Below are positions 27,038 to 35,259 of a DNA stretch of 64,000 nucleotides, in pieces. Under the pieces are notes generated by a model. That model saw only the letters and a program-made list of their open reading frames with translations, was not told where the DNA came from and did not search any database. Within the stretch, counting starts at the first letter, position 1. The number at the start of each line of letters is the position of its first letter. Source of the DNA: an uncultured Bacteroidota bacterium (GTDB taxonomy: Bacteria; Bacteroidota; Bacteroidia; Chitinophagales; Chitinophagaceae); the NCBI GenBank assembly GCA_903824665.1, contig CAIJXT010000017.1, forward strand, positions 1 through 64,000, given 5' to 3'. The translations under genes and the position numbers were made by a program.

Positions 27038-27694
27038 ATGCAGCTTAAAGACCATTACAAGACACTGGGAGTAAACCCGGCTGCGGCGCTGCCTGAGATA
27101 AAAAAGGCCTACCGTAAACTCGCCATCAAATACCATCCCGACAAAAACCAGGGAAATGAATTGAGTGAGGCCCAGTTCAAGGAGGTTAACGAGGCATATA
27201 ACATACTCTCTGACAGCCGTAAAAGGGCAAAATACGATGATGAACGCTGGCTGTCCGGAATGGGCAACAAAACCAGCTATGCAGACGCTGTAACACCGGC
27301 ATGGCTCAAAAATGTTTGTGTAGAACTCAATACTAGCCTGAAAGCTATGGATACCTACCGAATGAGCCAAAAAACGCTGCAGGAATATATTCTGCTCATT
27401 CTTGCTGATTCGAATCTGGGTGTTTTACAACAGGAACAGGATGGGCTTACAAATAAGGCGATAGTAGCTGAACTGCTACGCGCGACGGCACGACTGGAAC
27501 TGAGGTATCTGAATGAAATAACAGAACGACTGATGATCATAGCAGGTACTGATGATCAGGTGATAAAAGCAATAACAGACTACGACCATGCGCGCAGGAA
27601 TCAGGAAAAGAAAGATAAAGCATATCCTTACATCATTATTGCTGTGACGCTCGCATTGTGCGTATTCATGTATTTTTACAGTCAGGGCAAATAA
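27038..27694 (+). CDS. Tail-anchored J-domain protein
   Basis: A 218-residue DnaJ-domain co-chaperone. The J-domain occupies about 1-70, with HPD at 33-35. It lacks the Gly/Phe region, zinc finger and client-binding domains of true DnaJ. A helical middle follows. The last ~22 residues form a single transmembrane helix ([17 protein letters not shown]), so the J-domain would face the cytosol from a tail anchor. It should stimulate DnaK at the membrane; clients are unknown. The start is fixed by the promoter and by the J-domain boundary. Confidence 0.88.
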   Translation: MQLKDHYKTLGVNPAAALPEIKKAYRKLAIKYHPDKNQGNELSEAQFKEVNEAYNILSDSRKRAKYDDERWLSGMGNKTSYADAVTPAWLKNVCVELNTSLKAMDTYRMSQKTLQEYILLILADSNLGVLQQEQDGLTNKAIVAELLRATARLELRYLNEITERLMIIAGTDDQVIKAITDYDHARRNQEKKDKAYPYIIIAVTLALCVFMYFYSQGK

Positions 27695-27722
27695 TAACTA
27701 CTCACATCAACACCACACCAAT

Positions 27723-28325
27723 ATGGTCTATTCATTCAAGGGGTTTATTCCGGTTGTACATCCATCTTCCTTTGTGCACCCCCAAGCCACTGTAACTGGC
27801 AATGTCATCATAGGAAAAGATGTGTACATAGGGCCGGGAGCGGCCATCCGCGGCGACTGGGGTGGCATCATCATTGAAGATGGTTGTAATGTGCAGGAGA
27901 ACTGCACCATTCACATGTTTCCCGGAATTACACTAACGCTGAGTGCTGGTGCGCATATTGGGCACGGTGCAGTCATTCATGGTGCCAGTATCGGCCGTAA
28001 CGTACTTGTGGGAATGAACTCTGTAGTGATGGATGAGGCTGTGATCGGTGAAAACTGCATCATAGGCGCCATGTCGTTTGTGCCCGCTAAAACAGTGCTG
28101 CCTCCCCGTTCACTTTTTGCCGGAAATCCGGGAAGAATCATAAAAGAAGTGAGCGATGATATGATAGCATGGAAAACAATGGGAACAAGGCTTTATCAGG
28201 CGCTACCGGCAGATTGCTTTGAATCTTTGATCCCCTGTGAGCCGCTGCGCGAAGTGCCGGCAGACAGACCTGCTCAGGAAGCCCTGTATAACACATGGGA
28301 AACTATTAAGAAACAGAATGGTTAA
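27723..28325 (+). CDS. paaY: PaaY-like hexapeptide-repeat thioesterase / gamma-carbonic-anhydrase fold
   Basis: A 200-residue left-handed beta-helix protein. It has PaaY features from end to end: VYSFKGFIPVVHPSSFVHP, GPGAAIRGDWGGIIIEDGCN, GHGAVIHGASIG, VGMNSVVMDEAVIGE, and the PaaY-specific C-terminal helix (WKTMGTRLYQ ... EPLREVP). The two metal-binding GHGA/IHG histidines are present. PaaY hydrolyses dead-end ring-hydroxylated CoA products of phenylacetate degradation. It lies about 14 kb from the paaABCD genes and 28 bp after the J-domain gene, so its regulation may differ. Confidence 0.85.
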   Translation: MVYSFKGFIPVVHPSSFVHPQATVTGNVIIGKDVYIGPGAAIRGDWGGIIIEDGCNVQENCTIHMFPGITLTLSAGAHIGHGAVIHGASIGRNVLVGMNSVVMDEAVIGENCIIGAMSFVPAKTVLPPRSLFAGNPGRIIKEVSDDMIAWKTMGTRLYQALPADCFESLIPCEPLREVPADRPAQEALYNTWETIKKQNG

Positions 28326-28334
28326 TAGATAAAA

Positions 28335-28363
28335 ACAAAAAAGACGTGCGAACAGCACGTCTT
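28335..28363 (-). terminator. Intrinsic terminator of the cold-shock gene
   Basis: A 9-bp perfect stem (AAGACGTGC / GCACGTCTT, 28341-28349 and 28355-28363) with a 5-base loop, followed on the minus strand by TTTTGTTTTT. It lies between convergent paaY and the csp gene; the T-run is only on the csp side. Confidence 0.88.
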
Positions 28364-28392
28364 GGAATGATATGTTAAGTGTAGCGGTAAAA

Positions 28393-28584
28393 TTAAATTA
28401 CTTTAACGTTTACTGCATTCAAACCTTTCTTACCATTTTGAACTTCGAAAGACACCCTGTCATTTTCGCGGATCTGGTCTTTCAGACCTGATACGTGAAC
28501 AAAAATGTCCTGACCGCCGTTTGCTGGCGTGATGAAACCAAATCCTTTGGTCTCATTGAAAAATTTTACTGTACCTTCTTGCAT
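28393..28584 (-). CDS. Cold-shock-domain protein (CspA family)
   Basis: A 63-residue OB-fold RNA chaperone. RNP1 (KGFGFI) and RNP2 (DIFVHVS) are intact. It is preceded by its own promoter with a short leader of about 25 bases. The long structured 5' leader typical of cold-induced cspA is absent, so cold induction by a leader thermosensor is unlikely. Confidence 0.95.
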   Translation of the reverse strand: MQEGTVKFFNETKGFGFITPANGGQDIFVHVSGLKDQIRENDRVSFEVQNGKKGLNAVNVKVI

Positions 28585-28613
28585 TTTGAATTGAATGAAA
28601 AATTAATAATACA

Positions 28614-28643
28614 CAAAACTACATTTTTTTTGTAAAACAACAA
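28614..28643 (-). promoter_or_regulatory. Promoter of the cold-shock gene
   Basis: Minus-strand -33 TTG (28641-28643), a 19-bp spacer and a perfect -7 TAGTTTTG (28614-28621). Confidence 0.7.
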
Positions 28644-28708
28644 CTAATTCAAAAAGTATTTTACAAATGAGTAATGTGGTTTGTTTTTGTTGTAAATAAA
28701 CGTGGGCA

Positions 28709-28737
28709 GCCTCCGATTTTACATTCAAACCGGAGGC
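28709..28737 (-). terminator. Hairpin after the metalloprotease gene
   Basis: A 7-bp GC-rich stem (GCCTCCG / CGGAGGC) with a 15-base loop, 15 bp past the stop codon. The T-run is weak (GTTTATTT further on), so termination is likely but not certain. Confidence 0.4.
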
Positions 28738-28751
28738 GACCAACACGAAAA

Positions 28752-31700
28752 TTATTCGAGTATCATACGGAAAGTGACGTACTCACTGCCTGCATTCAGA
28801 GTGATCAGATAAATACCTTTTGCCAAACCAGCGGGCAGTGTTACCTGCTCGTACATTTTACCGTTGCTTACCTGCGCCTCCGTTTTTGTCACTGACTGGC
28901 CAAGTACATTTACGACAGATATACCCACATGCTCCAAAGCAGTTGTGAGCCTGCCTGTAATTGCGAATGATCCTTTATTGGGATTGGGACTGAGCGCAAA
29001 TGCATTGCCGCTTCCGGTAACCTCCTGAAGGCCGGATGTAACAATCATCGTAAATCCGGGACTGAGGGCGATATGTGGCAACACACATGGCAGAACAGAT
29101 GTCACCTTGCAATGAATAGTCTGACCGTTTGTAATTGTATTGGTTGTGTATGTTGAATTGGTAGCACCGGGTACCGACGTACCATTTATAAACCACTCAT
29201 AAGTAGCACCGGGACCTGCATTCAACGCAACTGCTACAAACGTTACACTTTCGCCGGCAACAATACTGGGCGAGCTTGCGCTGATGTTCACAGTATTGGA
29301 TGCAGGAGGCTGCACAGTCATTACCAACGGATCGCTTGTAACAGCTGATGTGGTGCGGCATACTGCATTGCTGGTCATGGTACAGAATACTACATCTCCG
29401 GTAGCCGGCGTAGCGGTATAAGAAGGACCAGTAGCCACATTGAAGCCGTTTACTACCCACTGATAGGTAGGTGCAGTACCGCCGTTTACAGCTACCGCTG
29501 TGTAGGTAGCTATCTGACCGATACAAACAGTGTCATTAGGTGCAGGATTAACCGTTACCCCGGGTGTTACAGAGGGGCTGACAGTCATGATTATACTATC
29601 TGCAACAGTTGTGGGTGATGCGCAGGCAAGACTACTGCTCAGTTCACATTTCACCTCATCGCCATTTGCAGGAACATAGGCATAAGACGAAGATGTTGCA
29701 GCCACTGCCACATCATTAACAAACCACTGATAGCCCGGCGTACTACCGCCATTGACAGGGGTAGCAGTAAATGTAACCGTACCTACTGCAGAACATATTG
29801 TTGTACCAGGAGTACTACCAATAGCAACAGACGGAACAATTGCGGTACCACTTTCTGTAACAGTAACCACAGCAGAGGTTGCTACACATGATGCAGCACT
29901 GGTGATACGCACCCTAAATGTGCCGGCAGCGGTAGCATTGTATGTTGCATTGGTTTCACCGGGAATATCTATTCCGGCATCCTGCCACTGATAAGTAAAG
30001 CCGCCGGACGCTGGCGATGCGCTAATAAGTTGGCTACCACCAGTACAGATCGCAACTGCACCAGATGGCGTTGTTGTAGCCACAGGCACAGCATTGACGG
30101 TTACAACCGTAGTGGCTGCAGACACGCAACCAAAACCATTCGTAACACTATAGCTGATTGTAGATGTACCTGCCGACAAACCATTAACAACACCACCAGT
30201 ACTGATTGTAGCAACAACAGTATTGACACTACTCCATACGCCGGAAGGTGTGGTATTGGACAATGCAGTGGTTGTACCATTGCAGATGGCGGTGGTACCT
30301 GTAATGGCTGCAACTGCTGTTGGCGCACTTACAGTCATCACACTGGTTGCGTATGCGGTGCCACATGTATTGGCAACTCCATAAGAGATGGTAGTAGTCC
30401 CGGCACTGAGTCCGGAAACAACACCTAAAGCACTGATAGTGGCCTGAGTTGGGCTGCTGCTGCTCCATACACCGCCAGGTGTAGCATTGCTGACAGACGC
30501 AGTTAAACCTGTGCAGACACCTGTCGCACCCGTTATTACAGCTACAGCTGGTGTGGTAAGCACTGTCACGACCACAGAAACTGGCCCTGAAGGTGCAGTG
30601 TAGGTGATACCTGCGGTACCTGCTGCAACACCGAACACAATACCAGTAAGTGAACCAACTGTGGCTATTGCCGTGTTGCTGCTGGACCATGTGCCGCCGG
30701 TTGTGGCATCGGCAAGTGGTGTTGTAGCACCTGCACACACTGTAAATGTCCCTGTAATAGGAGCGGTGACAACACCCGGGTTAACCGTGAAATTATTGGA
30801 ATTGATATTAAAGAAGATATTACCATTGCCCTTTACTTTGATGCGACAAGTAGATGACGATACCGGCGGATTGGGCAACGTAACGCTTGCGGTACCTGAA
30901 TTGGGAAAAGTACCTATCGTATATGCCCAGGTCTGACCTCCATCTGTAGACATAAAGATGTCAACATTGGAGCAGGATACCGGAGCAAGGTTAGTCCCTA
31001 CCCTGTTCCAGGTAATGGTTTGTGTGGTATTGCCGGTATAGACGATACCGGTGGTGTTCTGACTGGTAACGCGGAAGCCTGCATAGCCATTGGCGGCACC
31101 TGTAGTACCGGCATTGATGTGAATAGTATCGTCGGGAATTATTATCGCTCCCATACCTGCGCGAATACTGCGGACAACTGTCTTGAAAGTAAGGAAACGC
31201 GTGGTGTCCGGCGCTTTTTCACCGGCGTTAGACAATGCTCCTGCGAGAATTGTACTCAACTGAGGAAAAATCCTAGTTGTAGTATAAACAGGCTGGTAAC
31301 TGCGGAAAATAGGACCAAAGATAAATGTCTGATTCAGACGCCTTCCAAAATCACCCAGGTTAGCCTGATGCCAGCAGTAGGTAACTGCAGTATCTCCGCC
31401 TGTAACCGTCGGCGTTGGGCTTGTAAGTTCGAAAGGTGTTTTGTAAGGGATATTATACGTTGTGGAAAACGTACCTGAAAATACCGGAGGAACGTGGCCT
31501 GATGCTGAAGATGCGGCACAAGCGCCACCTGAACCAGAAATGTGAAGCTGAATACGATCCAGACTTCTCGCACTGAAATAAGGTGAACTATTGGCTTGAA
31601 GGTTGTCGGGTGAACACAAGCCCGCATAGTCCATTATTGTCGCGCCACTACCTGGTTCAAACGCATTGGCAGAACTTGCATTGGGATTGCAACCACCGTC

Positions 31701-32960
31701 AACATTATTATTAAAAGTGTGATTGGAACCAAATTGGTGTCCGAGCTCATGACAAACGTAGTCGATATCATAAGCATCTCCAACAGGACTGGAAGACCCG
31801 GTTACACCTTGTGCTTTGAATGAGTTATTACAAATTATACCCAGAGAAGCCAGCCCGCCGGCTCCAGTTGTAAACACATGCCCAACATCATAGTTTGCCG
31901 ATCCAATGACTGCATCGCACGTGGTTTGATTCTGCGACAAACATCCGCTTGGATTTGTGTTCAAAGAAGCGAATGGATCGGGACCGTTGACACTACCGGT
32001 AGCAGTAGGCCAAATAAGAGAAGACTCGCCCGCTACAAAATTAAACTGTACCGCAAGCTCCCTGTTGTATACACCATTCACACGGTTCATTGTGGTTGTT
32101 ACCCTGCTCAGGCACTGTGCCACCGTAGGGGAGCCCAAACCCGTAGCTGCCTGGCAATAAAAACTATTCGCAGATACGGCAATATCGTAAGTGCGTATGT
32201 TAGTACCATTTGTTGTCAGCTCGGCCATCACTCCAGCCTCATGCACCGACTTGCCCTGCTCTCCCTGTGTGCCCTTGAGCGACCCAGGCAAATTGATTTG
32301 TTTCAGATCAGTAGTAGGTAGCTTCGATTGAATGATTTGCATAGGCTGACCACCTGCATGCTCATCCTGATCGCCATGCACAGCACATACCATACGCTGA
32401 GAGAACGGACGGTTTTCATCTGCTTTGTAGTGCACCACATAGTATCCATCGTTCAGATTATCATAGGGATCGATGAACGCAACCTGCTCACCATCAAAAA
32501 CAACACTATGGAAACCAAACTCAGTAAAATCGATTTTCGCTGTTACCCTCGCGTCATTAACTGCCTCTGCAGTAAATGTCTTGATGTTAGGAAACTGTGC
32601 TGCCAGTGCAGCTGGCATCATAGAAGATTCCCACACTTTAAATTCACGCAATGTGCCGTCAGGCATTGGCAATTTCATATTGGCGGTATTCGCAGCATTC
32701 GCTGTAAGACCCCATAATTGCGCCCTCATAGCGGCAACATTCAACGAATACACGAGGTACTTCGAAGGCGGAGTCCGCTGTAGTGATTTTGCAGGAGCCT
32801 TATCCATAGGCACAGCCGACCACATCGATGTGCCAGTGGCACTGTTCTGAGCCTGTTGCTTACCAGCAGCAATACCCTTCTTTAAAAACTTCTGTGCGTG
32901 TACAGCCGGACTTCCGGACATAATACATGCCAGCACGACACATGTAGCTAATTTTCTCAT
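28752..32960 (-). CDS. T9SS-secreted reprolysin-like metalloprotease with Ig-like repeats (1402 aa)
   Basis: A secreted zinc protease of the M12B/reprolysin-like type. Parts: signal peptide (about 1-22); a propeptide-like region; a catalytic domain with the zinc site HELGHQFGSNH (H404, E405, H408, H414) and a Met-turn in ATIMDYAG (M443); a beta-sandwich region; three BIG-like units (GGTWSSSN type); four Ig/PKD-like units (YQWFVND, YQWVVNG and similar); and a type A sorting domain (LSPNPNKGSF, VLGQSV). The repeats and sorting domain closely resemble those of the 2438-residue adhesin. It may process surface proteins or degrade host or prey protein; the substrate is unknown. Confidence 0.93.
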   Translation of the reverse strand: MRKLATCVVLACIMSGSPAVHAQKFLKKGIAAGKQQAQNSATGTSMWSAVPMDKAPAKSLQRTPPSKYLVYSLNVAAMRAQLWGLTANAANTANMKLPMPDGTLREFKVWESSMMPAALAAQFPNIKTFTAEAVNDARVTAKIDFTEFGFHSVVFDGEQVAFIDPYDNLNDGYYVVHYKADENRPFSQRMVCAVHGDQDEHAGGQPMQIIQSKLPTTDLKQINLPGSLKGTQGEQGKSVHEAGVMAELTTNGTNIRTYDIAVSANSFYCQAATGLGSPTVAQCLSRVTTTMNRVNGVYNRELAVQFNFVAGESSLIWPTATGSVNGPDPFASLNTNPSGCLSQNQTTCDAVIGSANYDVGHVFTTGAGGLASLGIICNNSFKAQGVTGSSSPVGDAYDIDYVCHELGHQFGSNHTFNNNVDGGCNPNASSANAFEPGSGATIMDYAGLCSPDNLQANSSPYFSARSLDRIQLHISGSGGACAASSASGHVPPVFSGTFSTTYNIPYKTPFELTSPTPTVTGGDTAVTYCWHQANLGDFGRRLNQTFIFGPIFRSYQPVYTTTRIFPQLSTILAGALSNAGEKAPDTTRFLTFKTVVRSIRAGMGAIIIPDDTIHINAGTTGAANGYAGFRVTSQNTTGIVYTGNTTQTITWNRVGTNLAPVSCSNVDIFMSTDGGQTWAYTIGTFPNSGTASVTLPNPPVSSSTCRIKVKGNGNIFFNINSNNFTVNPGVVTAPITGTFTVCAGATTPLADATTGGTWSSSNTAIATVGSLTGIVFGVAAGTAGITYTAPSGPVSVVVTVLTTPAVAVITGATGVCTGLTASVSNATPGGVWSSSSPTQATISALGVVSGLSAGTTTISYGVANTCGTAYATSVMTVSAPTAVAAITGTTAICNGTTTALSNTTPSGVWSSVNTVVATISTGGVVNGLSAGTSTISYSVTNGFGCVSAATTVVTVNAVPVATTTPSGAVAICTGGSQLISASPASGGFTYQWQDAGIDIPGETNATYNATAAGTFRVRITSAASCVATSAVVTVTESGTAIVPSVAIGSTPGTTICSAVGTVTFTATPVNGGSTPGYQWFVNDVAVAATSSSYAYVPANGDEVKCELSSSLACASPTTVADSIIMTVSPSVTPGVTVNPAPNDTVCIGQIATYTAVAVNGGTAPTYQWVVNGFNVATGPSYTATPATGDVVFCTMTSNAVCRTTSAVTSDPLVMTVQPPASNTVNISASSPSIVAGESVTFVAVALNAGPGATYEWFINGTSVPGATNSTYTTNTITNGQTIHCKVTSVLPCVLPHIALSPGFTMIVTSGLQEVTGSGNAFALSPNPNKGSFAITGRLTTALEHVGISVVNVLGQSVTKTEAQVSNGKMYEQVTLPAGLAKGIYLITLNAGSEYVTFRMILE

Positions 32961-33203
32961 GTTTTACGCTTTGTAATAAGTGTTGAAATTATATAAATAC
33001 TGCGAGATAAAAAAGAACAACATGCGACCGAAAACATGCACAACGTTATTTGCCGGAGAAATCCCATATCATAAATTAAAATTCGAAACAATATTGCAAT
33101 ACATCCAACAGCCTTTAGTCATGATATTTTGCCGGATACTGCCTAATTTTACTAACTTGTAAGAACCGTGATCAATGCGGCGAGACAATTTGACGGAACG
33201 ATT
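32961..33203. other. Divergent intergenic region, metalloprotease/uvrB
   Basis: A 243-base AT-rich region. The best promoter candidate for uvrB is TTTG (33128-33131), 21 bp, then TAACTTG (33153-33159), which misses one T of the -7 consensus. No SOS-type operator is recognised. Confidence 0.35.
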
Positions 33204-35234
33204 ATGAATTTCAAAATTGATAGCCAGTACCAGCCAGCCGGAGATCAGCCAGAAGCGATACGGCAGCTGGCAGAGGGAATAGAGGCAGACGAACAATACC
33301 AGACTTTGCTGGGGGTGACGGGTTCGGGCAAGACCTTCACAATTGCGAATGTGATACAGAAAGTACAGAAACCCACACTGATTCTAACACACAACAAAAC
33401 ACTAGTAGCACAGCTATATGGAGAGTTTCGGAGCTTTTTCCCCGAAAATGCCGTTGAGTACTTCGTTTCTTATTACGACTATTACCAACCCGAAGCGTAT
33501 TTACCTACTTCCAACACCTACATTGAGAAGGACCTATCGATAAATGACGAACTGGAAAAACTAAGGCTAAGAGCCACAACCAGCCTGCTAAGTGGTCGCA
33601 GCGATATTATTGTGGTTGCTTCTGTGTCCTGTATATATGGCATAGGCAACCCTACAGACTATGCTGCCAGCATCATACGCTTCAAGAAAGGGGATATTAT
33701 AGGCAGAAACTACTTTTTGCATAAACTGGTCAGTGCATTATACAACCGCAGTCAGGGCGAGTTTGCGAGAGGTAGCTTCAGGGTGAATGGCGACACTGTA
33801 GATGTAAATCTGCCTTACCTGGACTTTGGCTATAGGATAACGTTCTTTGGAGATGAAGTGGAGGAAATTGAAAGCTTTGAGATAGAAACAGGAAAACGCA
33901 TCAGTGTAATAGACAGCGCCGCCATATTTCCGGCCAATCTGTATGTGGCGCCCAGCGGGCAAATGGGTCAGATCATCTATGAGATACAAGATGAAATGTC
34001 TGCACAGGAAACCTACTTCAAAAGCCAGGGAAAACACATTGAAGCTCAGCGTATAAAGGAACGGGTAAACTACGACCTGGAAATGATACAGGAGTTGGGT
34101 TACTGCAGCGGCATTGAAAACTATTCGAGGTTTCTGGACAGACGAAAACCCGGAACCCGCCCATTTTGCCTGATAGACTATTTTCCTGATGACTTTCTTT
34201 TGGTCATAGATGAGAGCCACGTTACAATACCGCAGATCAGTGGTATGTATGGGGGTGACCGATCGCGCAAAATGAACCTTGTAGACTACGGTTTCAGGCT
34301 ACCATCAGCATTGGACAACCGCCCGCTTAACTTCTATGAATTTGAAGGACTGGTATCGCAGGTGGTGTTTGTAAGTGCAACACCCGGCAAGTATGAACTG
34401 GAAAAATGCGGTGGCATAGTGGTGGAACAAATTGTGCGGCCTACCGGTCTTATAGAACCACCAATAGAGATTCGGCCAAGTATCAATCAGGTGGATGATC
34501 TGCTGGATGAGATAGATAAACGTGTGGCGAGCGGTGGCAGGGTACTGGTTACAACACTCACCAAACGAATGGCAGAGGAAATGGACAAGTACCTGAAAAG
34601 AATCAACATCAAGTCAAAATACATTCACTCAGAGGTAGACACACTGGAACGAATAGAGATACTGCGCGAGCTGCGGCTGGGAACGATAGATGTGTTGGTA
34701 GGCGTGAATCTGTTGCGTGAAGGGCTGGATCTGCCTGAAGTGTCGCTGGTAGCGATTCTGGATGCCGATAAAGAAGGTTTTTTGCGGGACGAACGATCGC
34801 TCACCCAGATAGCTGGACGTGCAGCCCGCAACGTAAATGGACTTGTGATCTTCTATGCCGACAAGGTAACGGACAGCATGCAGCGCACAATAGACGAAAC
34901 AGACCGACGCAGAGAGAAACAAATTCGTCATAACACAGCGCATGGCATTATTCCTAAAACGATCACCAAATCGATACAGGAGATCATGCTGCAGGGATCG
35001 GTTCTGGACATAAAAGGGTACAATGAAAACAGCGTCTATGCCACAACAGATGCGTCTCTTGCGGTAGCTGCAGAACCGGCAAGCACTTACAAAACAGTTG
35101 CGCAACTGGATAAAATAATTGGGCAGACCAAAAAAGGCATGGATAAGGCAGCAAAAGATCTGGACTTCATGGAAGCAGCACGCCTGAGGGACGAACTGTT
35201 TAAACTACAGAAGGAAAGAGAAGATATGAAATGA
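33204..35234 (+). CDS. uvrB: UvrABC excinuclease subunit B
   Basis: A 676-residue nucleotide-excision repair helicase that loads on damaged DNA with UvrA and then recruits UvrC. Walker A is GVTGSGKT (37-44). The beta-hairpin YYDYYQPEAYLP, the DEAD-type motif LVIDESH and the C-terminal helicase motif QIAGRAARN follow. The C-terminal UVR domain for UvrC binding (DLDFMEAARLRDE) is intact. The frame is open 12 codons further upstream; MNFKIDSQYQPAGDQPEAI is the canonical UvrB N-terminus and sets the start. It converges with the histidine kinase gene 25 bp away. Confidence 0.97.
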   Translation: MNFKIDSQYQPAGDQPEAIRQLAEGIEADEQYQTLLGVTGSGKTFTIANVIQKVQKPTLILTHNKTLVAQLYGEFRSFFPENAVEYFVSYYDYYQPEAYLPTSNTYIEKDLSINDELEKLRLRATTSLLSGRSDIIVVASVSCIYGIGNPTDYAASIIRFKKGDIIGRNYFLHKLVSALYNRSQGEFARGSFRVNGDTVDVNLPYLDFGYRITFFGDEVEEIESFEIETGKRISVIDSAAIFPANLYVAPSGQMGQIIYEIQDEMSAQETYFKSQGKHIEAQRIKERVNYDLEMIQELGYCSGIENYSRFLDRRKPGTRPFCLIDYFPDDFLLVIDESHVTIPQISGMYGGDRSRKMNLVDYGFRLPSALDNRPLNFYEFEGLVSQVVFVSATPGKYELEKCGGIVVEQIVRPTGLIEPPIEIRPSINQVDDLLDEIDKRVASGGRVLVTTLTKRMAEEMDKYLKRINIKSKYIHSEVDTLERIEILRELRLGTIDVLVGVNLLREGLDLPEVSLVAILDADKEGFLRDERSLTQIAGRAARNVNGLVIFYADKVTDSMQRTIDETDRRREKQIRHNTAHGIIPKTITKSIQEIMLQGSVLDIKGYNENSVYATTDASLAVAAEPASTYKTVAQLDKIIGQTKKGMDKAAKDLDFMEAARLRDELFKLQKEREDMK

Positions 35235-35259
35235 GCATCCTCAAACACCTGAAAGCAAA

